A stretch of 64,000 bases of DNA, taken from positions 37,697,598 through 37,761,597 of the forward strand of contig OX123182.2 of assembly GCA_944739405.2 (NCBI GenBank), written 5' to 3'. The notes under the pieces are model-generated. The model had not been told where the DNA came from. It ran no database searches and saw only the letters and a list, made by a program, of their open reading frames with translations. This document shows positions 23,950-34,495 of this stretch, piece by piece. The DNA is from Euclidia mi. Lineage: Eukaryota; Arthropoda; Insecta; Lepidoptera; Erebidae. The number at the start of each line of letters is the position of its first letter. The stretch's first letter is position 1. The position numbers and the translations under genes are program-made.

Positions 23950-24130
23950 ATTCGACTGCACGTTTGATGTAGTGTTATAAGCGAGTTCCTTGCCGCTTAA
24001 CACTGCGTCGACTGTTTGATTCGATTCCCACAGTTTTTACTAAATTGTGGGAACCAGCTACTGCTGGTCAGTGATCTAGGCATACGTATTTACCATCAGG
24101 CGGATTTGTGCTTGTAACCTTGGTTGTATA
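23950..24130 (+). mobile_element. Decayed tRNA-derived SINE, family E-like
   Basis: ACGTTTGATGTAGTGTTATAA (box A-like) is followed by GTTTGATTCGATTCCCAC (box B). The 3' part contains ATTTACCATCAGGCGG, a phrase shared with the end of family A. So it may be a hybrid of a family E head and a family A-type tail, or two overlapping fragments. Confidence 0.5.
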
Positions 24131-24598
24131 TTAAAAATGGCAAGGTCATTGAATAGTTTTCAAGGTGTTAATTTTATTTTTTTATAAGACTGATTCATAA
24201 GGAAGAGGTCGAAAGTCGGGCGGTAGCGGTTGCGGTTAACGTTGCACACCTTTCGCGGTTTGTTTAAGTAAGGGACCTCGCACCTTAGCAAATTCATAGG
24301 CTGCGAAAAGACGGCCTATCATACCCTGGAGTACCCAATAGTTATCACACAAAGGCTAATGCGTATTTCGAGAATAATGTTTGTGTTATTTACGTATGTT
24401 TGATGCACTCTACATGTTTAAAAATAAAGAATCAAAATAATTATTCCGAAACCTCAGAATACTGCCATTAATCTACCTACTTGAAGGTTCAGTAAAATTT
24501 TCCAATGTACTGAAAGTTAGAGGTTTTAAATGATCGTTTTTCATTAGCGATGAGCCAAAAAGGGTTCATCATCATGGAAGATTTACCCAACTAATCTA
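24131..24598. other. Non-coding stretch
   Basis: I see nothing that can be assigned. GC-richer short runs at 24210-24330 are not repeated in the window. Confidence 0.45.
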
Positions 24599-24599
24599 A

Positions 24600-24799
24600 T
24601 CTAATACTAATATATAAAGCTGAAGAGTTTGTTTGTCTGGTTGAACGCGCTAAGCTCAGGAACTACTAGTCCGATTTGAAAAATTTTTTCAGTGTTAGAT
24701 GGCCCATTTATCGAGGTAGGCTATATAACATCATGCTATGCGCCACGAGAGATGAGCAGTAGCCTAAAATAACGCGGGTGAAACCGCGGACTCATCTAG
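24600..24799 (+). mobile_element. Small non-autonomous Helitron-like element
   Basis: The element begins TCTAATACTAATATATAAAG, contains GAACGCGCTAAGCTCAGG and AACTACTAGTCCGATTTG, and ends GAAACCGCGG ... CTAG. It sits between A (24599) and T (24800), the target expected for Helitrons, with TC at the 5' end and CTAG at the 3' end. A relative with the same opening starts at 63332. It has no coding capacity. Confidence 0.7.
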
Positions 24800-24800
24800 T

Positions 24801-25319
24801 ATACAATAAGTGTAGTGTATCCAGCTGTTCAGTCAAGCAGTTGCCCTTTAACATGTACCAAAATACACAAAAACAGTAGATGTAGAGGCCAAAAAGTTGC
24901 GCTTTCATAATACGAAGGTCCATTACACAATCCGTAGTAAAATGTACGATTTTTGATGGCAACTCGCAAGTGCCACTTCCATATTCGTGTATGCTAATCA
25001 GAGACACATTGAAGTCAACACCTGAGTCCTGGCCAGACGCAGTTTCATAATACATTAGCATACCCACAAAGAGTTTGTATTACAAACTAGTTTTTATATA
25101 GTGAAACAAAGTTGCCATGTGTTCGTAATTTATTTGCTATTTCATAAGTACAGTATGTTTAAGTGTTGATTTGTTTAATAGTACCTACATTATAAGTAAG
25201 TCAGTATAACATTGACAAAAAAAATGTATATATCTACCTACAGTATAGCTACATGGCTTTATAAATGAAGGAAAAGACAATGATCTACAACTTCGCTAAT
25301 TTCTTGAGCTAGCAATACT
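24801..25319. other. Non-coding stretch
   Basis: A 91-codon minus frame at 24792-25067 begins inside the Helitron-like end and has no known domain. I do not call it a gene. Confidence 0.4.
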
Positions 25320-25332
25320 CTAGGCAATGCTT

Positions 25333-25633
25333 CATCATCATCATCAGCCCTGTATATATACTGTCCCACTGCTGGGCACGGGCCTCTTCTCACTATGAGA
25401 AGGGTAAGGCTATAGTCCACCACGCTAGCCAAGTGCGGGTTGGCAGACTTCACATGTCTTTCGAGAACATTATGGAGAACTCTCAGACATGCAGGTTTCC
25501 TCACGATGTTTTCCTTCACCGATTAGCAAGCGATAATTAACAATTTAATACGCACTTAACTCCGAAAAGTCATTGGTGCGCACCGTGGATTCGAACTCGA
25601 GACCCTCTGCGTAGCAGTCTATCGGTCTCTCAA
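25333..25633 (-). mobile_element. CATCATCAGCC-type SINE with tRNA head, with 13 bp TSD
   Basis: On the minus strand, from the 5' end, box B reads GAGTTCGAATCCACGGTGCG. It is followed by GCACCAATGACTTTTCGGAG (the same as 7812-8197), then a different body (GGTGAAGGAAAACATCGTG; GAGGCCCGTGCCCAGCAGTG) and a GATGATGATGATG tail. The duplication CTAGGCAATGCTT is exact at 25320-25332 and 25634-25646. An 86-codon frame across it is a by-product. Confidence 0.9.
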
Positions 25634-25810
25634 CTAGGCAATGCTTGCATAGGTCAAATCTTGGACGGATTACCAAATGTGGCAGTTACATCGGAGCGCT
25701 ACCGTGTTTCGGAAGACACATAAAATTGACGATCCCGGTTTTTTGTCTCAGGACTAGAACCGTTAGGACATAATAATATAACAGAACATCGAGCAATCTA
25801 TCTTTTCTAC

Positions 25811-26121
25811 GGTAGTAGAGCCTTGCTGATTTCAGCATGAATGGGCCGGCTCGACCGGGGAAGTACTACCCTCTCACAGAAAATCGACGTAAAGTAACAG
25901 TACCTAAACTGTTGCGTTTCCTTCGGTGGGTGAGAGTGCCGGAGGCCCTATCCCCTATTCCTTCTACCTCATCCCACTCCTCATCCTATCCCTTTTCCCA
26001 TCTCCAAGGGGCGGCAACGCACTTGTGACTCCTGTGGTGTTGCTTGTGTCCATGGGCGGCGGTAATTGCTTACCATCAGGCGATCCGACTGCTCGTTTGC
26101 CGCCTAATGCTATAAAAAAAA
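25811..26121 (+). mobile_element. SINE/LINE-end repeat, family A, copy 2
   Basis: It matches 960-1275 along its full length, including GAGCCTTGCTGATTTCAGC at the head and TTGCCGCCTAATGC with an A tail at the end. Overlapping 63- and 137-codon frames follow from composition only. Confidence 0.8.
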
Positions 26122-26301
26122 CTCCGTTTCAAATTTGTCAAACTGAGCAACAAACAAAGCCAAACATCGCTGCGAACATTTTCATATTTTTTCTAGCGAG
26201 TCCTCTAATCGGCAGAAAGCTCGAAGATCTCAAATGTCCTTTCGCTAGAATACTCGCCAGAACGTTGGATAAGATGCTCGCTAAAACACTCCCTTTTGTT
26301 T

Positions 26302-26557
26302 CATCATCATCAGCCTTTTATAGTCCACTGCTGGACTAGGCCTCTCCTTTGAAAGGAGGAATTGGCTTACTATACCACGCTGGCCAAACGGGTTGGTATA
26401 GGGTTTGTATCAAGTTTTCCTTCTCTTACAGTGTTGTTCTCTGCATAATATGATCCCTCTGTCGACTCTTACGACACCCATGGGATGATATGGGGTGGTG
26501 ACAATCCGTATTCTTAATCCGTCACCACACGGACAGTTCGTAGTCCCTTTTAGTCAG
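26302..26557 (-). mobile_element. CATCAGCC-type SINE, family H, copy 2, with TSD
   Basis: The same body as 12813-13039, with a longer 5' part beyond CACACGGACAG. The duplication TCCCTTTTGTTT is exact at 26290-26301 and 26558-26569, which fixes both ends and shows that copy 1 lacks about 20 bp at its 5' end. Confidence 0.85.
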
Positions 26558-26574
26558 TCCCTTTTGTTTATCTG

Positions 26575-26945
26575 TAATGAAAAAATCCTCAAGTAGGTAT
26601 GCTCACAACAAGTAAATGCTAAAGTGTATCAACACCTTACTTCAAATGTACATACTTAAAAATAATGATAGTCATAATATGACATTTTAAGCAAGTTGAT
26701 AGCCTTTGACAAAACGTATAATTAATATCGACATTTCCTGTCACCAGCCTGTCATGCAATGTTCGCGAAATTACCGGTGTAATTATAATGTCTTATTATT
26801 CTGAACATGTCTTTGCTACTAAATTACACTTGTCAATTTGATATGCTTAGCAAATAAAATTAGTCCACTTGCCCGTGAAAGAATTAATAAATAATGTGTC
26901 AAAATATGCAGAAATATAATCGATTTTAAACTTTCGCGATTTGTA
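26575..26945. other. AT-rich non-coding stretch
   Basis: I see nothing recognisable. Confidence 0.5.
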
Positions 26946-26947
26946 TT

Positions 26948-27083
26948 CATCATACAAAATAAATTAGCGGGTCTTAATCGAGTACAACTAACTTATTTGA
27001 GGTATAAATACCTATTTGTTTCCGACGTTTCGCTCGTCTTGCACCGAGCGTGGTCGCGGAGAGACTCTTCGCGACCACGCGCG
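26948..27083 (-). mobile_element. Left half of an inverted-repeat element (family F) split by the LTR retrotransposon
   Basis: The segment starts CATCATACAAAATAAATTAG and continues GCGGGTCTTAATCGAG. It includes GACGTTTCGCTCGTCTTG and a GC-rich hairpin with exact 10 bp arms, CGTGGTCGCG (27049-27058) and CGCGACCACG (27070-27079). The matching right terminus is at 33704-33744. The LTR element sits at the hairpin's edge. A relative is at 51580-51850. Confidence 0.75.
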
Positions 27084-27729
27084 TGTCAGAATCAGAGAAG
27101 CTTCCTATAGTGTAGAGATAGTTTTGATAAATAAAAGAGACAACTATCAAATCATACTTTCATTTATTCAGTTTGGCACAAGGATATATCTTTAGATTAC
27201 GTCGTGATTCTACATTTACATTTACAGCCCAGTTCGCAAAGCAAAGACATAGAACCAAGAGAAAGAACGGGCAATAAAACTCTTGATCATTCTTTTCAAT
27301 AACTATATATAACAATAATTAACAAACAGTGGTACAGCCAATTTATATCAAATATCAATGTTGTGGGTAGTTTTATATTACTAGAAAGGTCTGTCTTACA
27401 ACAGAACATAATAAGCATTATTTAGCATCAATACAATTTACTAAATGTTTACCACAGGTATATACCTAATGAATCTCATTGATACGACTTGATCCACAGT
27501 ATATTATTCTATCCTATATTACAATCTATAATATCTCACAAACGATCAAACTACCCAACACAATATCAATAAGATAATGATTACACTATCTTACATTGTT
27601 TCCTAGATGATGAAACAAAAGAACAAGCAACACAGAATATTGGAACACAGTGGCAATTAAATAGTCAGAACCATATCGTACCTGAGCCGTCGTCGAAGGA
27701 GAATAGGACGAGCTAGCCGAGCCTGTCGA

Positions 27730-27737
27730 CTTATATA
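27730..27737 (-). promoter_or_regulatory. TATA box of the LTR promoter
   Basis: TATATAAG on the minus strand, about 148 bases into U3. The equivalent in the active 5' LTR is 33544-33551, with expected initiation about 30 bases downstream, near 33515-33520. Confidence 0.7.
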
Positions 27738-27753
27738 GGTACACCTTATTTAC

Positions 27754-27780
27754 ACGTTTGACAGTTAAACTGTCAAACGT
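27754..27780. promoter_or_regulatory. 13 bp-arm dyad upstream of the LTR TATA box
   Basis: ACGTTTGACAGTT pairs exactly with AACTGTCAAACGT around one central base. It lies about 17 bp upstream of the TATA box in the direction of transcription. The same dyad is at 33568-33594. Its position suggests a binding site for a dimeric factor or a replication/packaging structure; the role is inference. Confidence 0.6.
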
Positions 27781-27871
27781 CATGTCAGTGTCATTTAGTT
27801 GCCACTATCCTCTTACATATTATGTATAAATACTTGGATATCAGTAATTTCAGCCCAAAGCCTAGATATTA

Positions 27872-27916
27872 TTACATATCTCTCACGGCCAGACTGACAA
27901 TTACTTCGTCCTCGAA
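27872..27916 (-). pseudogene. Remnant C-terminus of gypsy-type Pol reaching into the LTR
   Basis: On the minus strand the codons read FEDEVIVSLAVRDM followed by two stops. The last codons lie within the LTR (27872-27885). This ending is one I associate with insect gypsy-type Pol polyproteins. Nothing upstream continues as a recognisable integrase, so it is a fossil tag. It also explains why a coding-like motif persists: the sequence overlaps the polypurine/LTR edge. Confidence 0.55.
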
Positions 27917-28740
27917 GTACAATAAATTAAATAACACTTTACTAAACAATCGCCCGACGGGCGCCCTGTATTATGTAACAATTAATTCTTACCATATTGA
28001 TTAAAGCCATCTAAAAACTATAGTATCGTTACGTCCGCTACGGCTATACTGACTTACGTCGTCATCTAAGTAAGTTCAATTATAAGAATAGTATCACAAC
28101 AACAATCCATTTGTACGAAACAATTACACAAAAATAAACTGGACTCATATTTACACTAAATACGGTTTCATTTTGCGAGTCTAGAAATAAGTTCTGTGTC
28201 AGCTGCTTTGATACCATTGTTACAAATTGTATTTACTATTCTATGAAGGGATCATTAACATTCACAATACACATGTTACATAGAAGTACAGTTTAATTTT
28301 ACAATATTACACCACTGCATTATCCATCCACAAATTGACAAAAATAATATAGTACAAAAGGAGCCACTACGAAGCATAAAAATTTAAGTAAAGGTTTTAA
28401 GAATAAAAAATTAAAATAGGTAATTCTGCTAATGGCTGATAAATAAATGAAATAAAATAAATAATTTAAATTCACAACCGAGTTAAATAATTAAATTCGA
28501 TTTCACTAATTTACAAGTATACAGGTACCAACTTGTATGATAACAGTAGTGTAATACTAGGACAATACTTTCATTCTAATACACTCATTGCCATTGCCTT
28601 TCCTTTCACATTAAATAGACAAGTAACAACGGTCAATCTCCTTGATACTATCTAGCCCCACACCTGCTGCACATGAGTCCAGGCTAGAACAAGGCGAAAG
28701 ACTTCAGCAGTTCGTAGGCAATATGATCAATATCATCAAC
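27917..28740. other. LTR-element interior, non-coding
   Basis: AT-rich sequence with a small palindromic patch CGCCCGACGGGCG at 27952-27964. No open frame of interest. Confidence 0.5.
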
Positions 28741-28741
28741 A

Positions 28742-29250
28742 TCTAAATGATTATCATTATCATCAACATCAAATTCATTATCAAATTCGTTATCAAATTC
28801 GTTATCAAATTCGTTATCAAATTCGTTATCAAATTCGTTATCAAATTCGTTATCAAATTCGTTATCAAATTCATTATCAAATTCATTATCAAATTCATTA
28901 TCAAATTCATTATCAAATTCATTATCAAATTCATTATCAAATTCATTATCAAATTCATTATCAAATTCATTATCAAATTCATTATCAAATTCATTATCAA
29001 ATTCATTATCAAATTCATTATCAAATTCATTATCAAATTCATTATCAAATTCATTATCAAATTCATTATCAAATTCATTATCAAATTCATTATCAAATTC
29101 ATTATCAAATTCATTATCAAATTCATTATCAAATTCAGTATCAAATTCATTATCAAAATCATTATCAAAATCATTATCAAAATCATTATCAAAATCATTA
29201 TGAAATCTTCATCAAAATCATTATGAAATCATTATCAAAATCACATCAAC
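28742..29250. repeat. 12 bp minisatellite with ordered variant blocks
   Basis: The core 28789-29196 holds 34 head-to-tail 12-mers: seven GTTATCAAATTC (28789-28872), then 22 ATTATCAAATTC (28873-29136), one AGTATCAAATTC, and four ATTATCAAAATC (29149-29196), with degenerate units on both sides. Because the period is a multiple of three, frames on both strands stay open for about 150 codons (repeating FIIK or NLIM), but these are not plausible proteins. The array lies inside the LTR element. Confidence 0.95.
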
Positions 29251-30750
29251 ATGGTCATCATTGCCAGCATTATCATCAACTTCTTAACCATCGGTAAGTT
29301 AATCATCAATAATAATTCAATCATCGTCAACTATTTAATCATCAATGAATAAATCGATGTTATCACATTATTATAGATATTTACAGATACCTTTATATCA
29401 TCACTGCTACCTACATTATCGATCCTTGTTTAGAAGAAGTTTATATGTAATGCTGTGCATGGTTATCAGAACCTCTAACCTATAGTAAGACCGCCCTTTT
29501 ATTTTCTTTGTATATGTATTTTAAAATTTAACTTAAATACTTTAGTAAGAAAACAAAAAAAATGTTATCTGTATAAGCTACTATGTCATCAAAGAATATC
29601 TAAACGTTATTAATCTATAAATCGTAGCTATCTAAAAGTACAAAGTTCTTTATTATATTCCACAAAAATTAACTGTAGGAAAATCTATAAATGTAACTTA
29701 TCATAATCAAAATTGATATATATATATTAATAATACACTAAAATGTTATCAATTTAGAATATAAAATGCAGCAGACCCTATTAAAGCATGTTACTATAAT
29801 ACATCTTTTAACTATAATATATCAAATGCACCTAGGTATAATATATAGACTATTATAGTATATTACTAAACTGCTCCTCTCTCCTAAAAGTGTTCCATAA
29901 TAATTGTTTCCTAATTGTAAGTCTACCACCCGTAAATGTACATTATGGAATGCTATAAACTGAATTGACCTGAATGTATTGCAGGTACAAACAGTACAAA
30001 AGTATAAATAAATAACTAGTAATCAAGAATGAACCAATTTAGTTAATAGTTTATTTATGTTACCAATAGTCAGTGAACTGCCTAAAGTTAAACTAGACGC
30101 CAATGCCAGTAAGTACTCTTGGTAAGAAACGGTATAATAAATAGTCGTGTAGAAAGTCAAACCAGACACTAGTTAAAATAAGTTAAAATTCGGACCAGTC
30201 GGTTAATATTTCAATATCTATAAGTCAAATATACATACCTAGATTTATTAGTTTAGGTCGCAACACTTAAAAACATCAATGTACTTATACAAATACTTAT
30301 TATATTAAGCAGAATATAATATTTAATTTAATCAATTTCAGTTTAATTTATCAATTGTATCATGTGATTGTGGCTATTTTCATTCCATTTACACAATCAG
30401 AACACTGACATCGTTTTCAATTCGTTTGTTTTACGTATTTTACGTTAGGTATCTGGTTCATTCAGTTTCATTATAATTAAGATTTGACGATTCGTAAAAG
30501 GTTTGGTATAAAAATAGTAAGCTTACATGTAAGTAGGTATTGTTTAAAATAAATAAACAAAACCCTTCAAGCACCTAGAATGATTAAATACCGTTTTAAT
30601 CATTATTGCCATGGTCTCCTACAATTGAACCACACAAAGTACATGTACACATATATCTTTGCATAAAAAACATCTCCAAATAGCTTATCTATCGCAGTGT
30701 TTATACCAGAGATACTAAATTGATAAGATAGTTCATTACCGAGAGCTAAT
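29251..30750. other. LTR-element interior, AT-rich and non-coding
   Basis: No frame of 60 codons or more with any known motif. The sequence just right of the minisatellite is rich in ATCATCAA. Confidence 0.5.
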
Positions 30751-30763
30751 CCTAAGATTGATT

Positions 30764-31005
30764 CATCATCAGCAGCCTTTCACAGTCCACTGCTGGACTA
30801 GGCCTCTCCTTTGAAAGGAGGAATTGGCCTACTATACCACGCTGGCCAAACGGGTTGGTATAGGGTTTGTATCAAGTTTTCCTTCTCTTACAGTGCTGTT
30901 CTCTGCATAATATGCTCCCTTTGTCGGCTCTTACGACACGGATGATATGGGGTGGTGACATTTCGTATTCTTAATCCGTCACCACACGGACAAGATATAC
31001 ACGGA
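30764..31005 (-). mobile_element. CATCAGCC-type SINE, family H, copy 3, nested in the LTR element
   Basis: The same body as the copies at 12813 and 26302 (CCACTGCTGGACTAGGCC, CTCCTTTGAAAGGAGG). The duplication TAAGATTGATT is exact at 30753-30763 and 31006-31016. Because it lies inside the retrotransposon, it inserted after that element's interior was formed. Confidence 0.85.
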
Positions 31006-31016
31006 TAAGATTGATT

Positions 31017-32880
31017 ATTACTATAATTATGGTCTAAATAGGTTTACAGTTTAACACATGGCACTTCATAACAAAAATACATAATTTCAATGAATAAAAA
31101 CAGATAAAAATAAATACCGTCTCATATTTTATTAATTTATTGAATTTATTTGTATTATTTCCGAGAATGGATAAATAAACTATGAGAATGTTTTCGAAAA
31201 AAAATCAGTGATGTAATTTGGAACTATTTTCAAATTGAATCAATTTAGTTGAATAGCTTATTTCAGATCCATTTAATTAGACAGATGTCTGCATTTATTA
31301 CACATTTCATTTTAACTATTTTATCTGCTAGTATCGTTATAAATGACAGGAAATTATCAACCAAAATAACATTACTTGAAATATTGGATACACTGCCATC
31401 TAATAGTGCCAGACATAAGCAAAATTATGTCACTTTCTTTAACAAGTCAATTTAATCCTATGTAATATAAAAACATTCTTCAATAACTACTTTTTAATAA
31501 AAATACCTTTAGCTATATATTTAGACGTAGCATATATGACCCCTCAGGCCTCAGGAGGATGAGGTATGTTTAAAAAATAAAAGGAAATAGTTACTAAACG
31601 AAACTATCATTTTATCGATATGATCTAGCTAGACACAGACCCGCTTGATATAATATAGAATATTTCTGCACCTACACACAACAGTTCGCTTGTAGTAATA
31701 GTTATACAAAACTCATAGGTTATCTTTACAACATGTCCTTCAAATGTGGTGCCTCTGAGACAAATGGAAGCTATTTGGTTTTGTTCTTCCAATAGAAATC
31801 AAAGTGACAAAATCATAAGTATGTCTATTGCAAGTAAACTGGTGGAAATTATCTGGGTACATGACAATTACCCACTACACAATTATAGAAAGTGCATTAT
31901 TAATTATAATTCTATGCACAAATTTTTGTGCCATGAACAATTATTAACCAGTTAAAAATACGAGTAAGTATATTTCAAAGATATGTTGAAGATAAATTAC
32001 AGTTTCGTATTCTTATCTCCAGGGCAACACATTCAAGAGCTTAACATTAAAATGTTCTTATTTTCTTTTTCTTTCGTTATAGTTTGGATCTGATTTAATA
32101 AAACTATTATAGCATATAGTTAGCATGAACTGAATAATTTGGTAAATGTGGCGAAAATTTAACAACAGCTTATGGAACAGAGCTAAGGCACATTCCTACA
32201 CCGCAATATTGGTCTGTATGTATGTAATTTACAGCCAACAAAATTAATGAAGAAATCTCTGAAATGTATTCTACCTACCATCATTTCATATTCGACTTGT
32301 AATGAAAAGATTCTTCAGAGCACTTAATTCTTGGAATTCAAATATGCAGGACGATTACGCTAATCAGTACTAACACTAGAAAGAGTTATCAACAAAGCAC
32401 AACACAGCCAATGCTCATACCGAGTCTCTGTGAATCACTACAAATGTCACCTATTTAAATTCCAACAGATTAGAACAATATCGGCTACTTTAAAAATCTA
32501 TTATACATTTTCTGTAACTTTTTCGCTATTACCTAGGTACATAGTTTTATACTCAGATACATTTTTGATGAACATGTTAAAATAACCTGGTACAACAGTC
32601 ATATTTTTCGACCATTCATGGCTATAATCTTGGTGGAAGTACATTACCAGCGTTTGCAGTTGGTTGTTGCTGTTGGCTTCAGCATACTGTTGCAGATCGT
32701 TAAGATATGTAGTCGGTACTCATCCACCGGCTTGTTCTCGGCAACGTTGCTACTGGATCGTAGGGCAATCGTTCTCCGTCGTCAGCTGAACGGTGCAGTG
32801 ACGGGCTTAGGCAGAATCATGGCATCACGATGAGGAGACTCTGGAACTTGCAATTGGATGTATTAGTATTGTGGGCGCAA
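31017..32880. other. LTR-element interior with possible gag leader remnant
   Basis: Frames of 68-71 codons on the plus strand oppose the element's direction and are unlikely to matter. On the minus strand, at 32782-32820, a start codon opens MILPKPVTAPFS and stops. Downstream short stretches stay open in shifting frames (about 32550-32780). This could be a broken gag start, but the support is weak. Confidence 0.35.
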
Positions 32881-32883
32881 ATT

Positions 32884-32897
32884 TATCACACTTCTGA
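32884..32897 (-). promoter_or_regulatory. Primer binding site (tRNA-Leu-like)
   Basis: The minus strand reads TCAGAAGTGTGATA immediately after the 5' LTR. The complement of a common tRNA-Leu 3' end is TCAGAAGTGGGATT. The location is exactly where minus-strand DNA synthesis is primed in LTR retrotransposons. The tRNA identity is from memory. Confidence 0.6.
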
Positions 32898-33699
32898 TGT
32901 CAAAATCAGAGAAGCTTCCTATAGTGTAGAGATAGTTTTGATAAATAAAAGAGACAACTATCAAATCATACTTTCATTTATTCAGTTTGGCACAAGGATA
33001 TATCTTTAGATTACGTCGTGATTCTACATTTACATTTACAGCCCAGTTCGCAAAGCAAAGACATAGAACCAAGAGAAAGAACGGGCAATAAAACTCTTGA
33101 TCATTCTTTTCAATAACTATATATAACAATAATTAACAAACAGTGGTACAGCCAATTTATATCAAATATCAATGTTGTGGGTAGTTTTATATTACTAGAA
33201 AGGTCTGTCTTACAACAGAACATAATAAGCATTATTTAGCATCAATACAATTTACTAAATGTTTACCACAGGTATATACCTAATGAATCTCATTGATACG
33301 ACTTGATCCACAGTATATTGTTCTATCCTATATTACAATCTATAATATCTCACAAACGATCAAACTACCCAACACAATATCAATAAGATAATGATTACAC
33401 TATCTTACATTGTTTCCTAGATGATGAAACAAAAGAACAAGCAACACAGAATATTGGAACACAGTGGCAATTAAATAGTCAGAACCATATCGTACCTGAG
33501 CCGTCGTCGAAGGAGAATAGGACGAGCTAGCCGAGCCTGTCGACTTATATAGGTACACCTTATTTACACGTTTGACAGTTAAACTGTCAAACGTCATGTC
33601 AGTGTCATTTAGTTGCCACTATCCTCTTACATATTATGTATAAATACTTGGATATCAGTAATTTCAGCCCAAAGCCTAGATATTATTACATATCTCTCA
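32898..33699 (-). repeat. 5' LTR of the LTR retrotransposon (promoter copy)
   Basis: In transcription order from 33699 downward: TGAGAG start, dyad at 33568-33594, TATATAAG at 33544-33551, AATAAA at 32977-32982, TGACA end at 32898. U3 is about 180 bases, R unusually long (about 560) and U5 about 60, if transcription starts 30 bases after the TATA and cleavage follows AATAAA by about 20. Confidence 0.9.
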
Positions 33700-33703
33700 C
33701 GCG

Positions 33704-33744
33704 CTTGTACGCTATTAAGACCCGCTAATTTATTTTCTATGATG
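33704..33744 (+). mobile_element. Right terminus of the split family F element
   Basis: CTTGTACGCTATTAAGACCC and GCTAATTTATTTTCTATGATG are the reverse complement, with few mismatches, of the left terminus at 26948-26990. Together the halves make an element of about 180 bp. Confidence 0.75.
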
Positions 33745-33976
33745 CAGAGATATGCAGCCAAGGTGCGTATTATCGTACGTGGTTTTTGTGTTGGATTGAA
33801 TAATTAATCGCGTGTGTCATATTCAAAACTTGCATTTACAACATTGTAGTGTTGAGGAAATATTCTACATATGTAGTTTTTGCTCACGTAGGAAACGAAT
33901 CCGCTACATTCAGCACAGACGAGATGAGAGATAATTATGTCTGCATATTCTGCATGTATAAAAAAATTGTGTTCCT

Positions 33977-34165
33977 GACAGACTGAGAGATACCTAACGT
34001 AGAGCCAAAACTATTAAGCGCAAAAAATCTGAAATTTGGCATGTACCTATGTATGTTCCTCGCGGGCCGTACGGGTGCACTGAGAAGGGATGGTCCGAAA
34101 TACCTACGGGATCAGGAAGGATGAATTAAAAAAAAATGTGCGGGCGCAGCTGCGATCATCTTGTA
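33977..34165 (-). repeat. Short interspersed repeat, family C
   Basis: GACAGACTGAGAGATACC start, TGAAATTTGGCATGTACC, GTGCACTGAGAAGGGATGG, and an end in GCGCAGCTGCGATCATC. It is followed directly by a palindrome CATCTTGTAGG...CCTACAAGATG (about 34157-34193). Confidence 0.6.
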
Positions 34166-34495
34166 GGTATAACTATAGTTATCCTACAAGATGTACCTAC
34201 AAGATGTATATTACCCAGTGTAAGTAATGATACACATTAACATTAGTTTGGCACTTTTTGTTACTACTTTATATGCATTTGCGACACTAAGAACACACCT
34301 AAGCTGGCTGGCTATCTTGGTTAGAGCATGCTTTGGTGTTTAAAACTTTATATCCTAAACTTTACTGTAGGCATATTGTGTGGGTGTGTGGTAAAGGGAT
34401 TGCAATGTCGACCAAGACTTTTGCGTATGAATTACATTAAATATTATTTCGCCCTTATAGTTATGTGCAGGCCTTACTTTTGGTTTCATGTCAAC

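Larger units (their letters stand above)
27084..27885 (-). repeat. 3' LTR of the LTR retrotransposon
   Basis: It is identical to 32898-33699 apart from G/A at 27089 and A/G at 27506. On the minus strand it starts TGAGAG and ends TGACA. U3 holds a dyad (27754-27780) and a TATA box (27730-27737). AATAAA is at 27163-27168. A 65-codon frame inside both LTRs is a shadow. Confidence 0.9.
27084..33699 (-). mobile_element. Non-autonomous LTR retrotransposon (gypsy-type derivative), young
   Basis: Direct repeats of 802 bp bound a 5,012 bp interior (27886-32897), flanked by a 4 bp duplication CGCG (27080-27083 and 33700-33703). Orientation is minus. The LTR reads TGAGAG...TGACA, with TATATAAG in U3 and AATAAA near its end, and the base after the 5' LTR starts TCAGAAGTGTGAT. 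That closely fits the complement of a tRNA-Leu 3' end (TCAGAAGTGGGAT, from general knowledge). The interior has no gag, protease, RT, RNase H or integrase frame. What remains is a Pol C-terminal tag at the 3' end and a large minisatellite. This is the organisation of a large retrotransposon derivative that relies on proteins from intact relatives. The two LTRs differ at only two sites that I found, so insertion is recent. Confidence 0.85.

Noticed and set aside
25926..26339. 137-codon open frame
   Set aside because: It runs from family A SINE sequence into the start of a family H SINE. Frames in other family A copies do not agree.
27586..27783. 65-codon frame found twice (also 33400-33597)
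   Set aside because: It lies inside both LTRs over the promoter region; the duplication is due to the LTRs, not gene duplication.
28743..29226. Long open frames (151 and 159 codons) reading NLIM or FIIK repeats
   Set aside because: They exist on both strands only because the minisatellite period is 12 bases. No start context, domain or codon signal.
28742..29250. CRISPR-like array
   Set aside because: Units are contiguous 12-mers without spacers, and the genome is eukaryotic.
32368..32390. Sequence resembling the piggyBac terminus (TAACACTAGAAAGA)
   Set aside because: No partner end, no further TIR bases and no TTAA pair; taken as chance.
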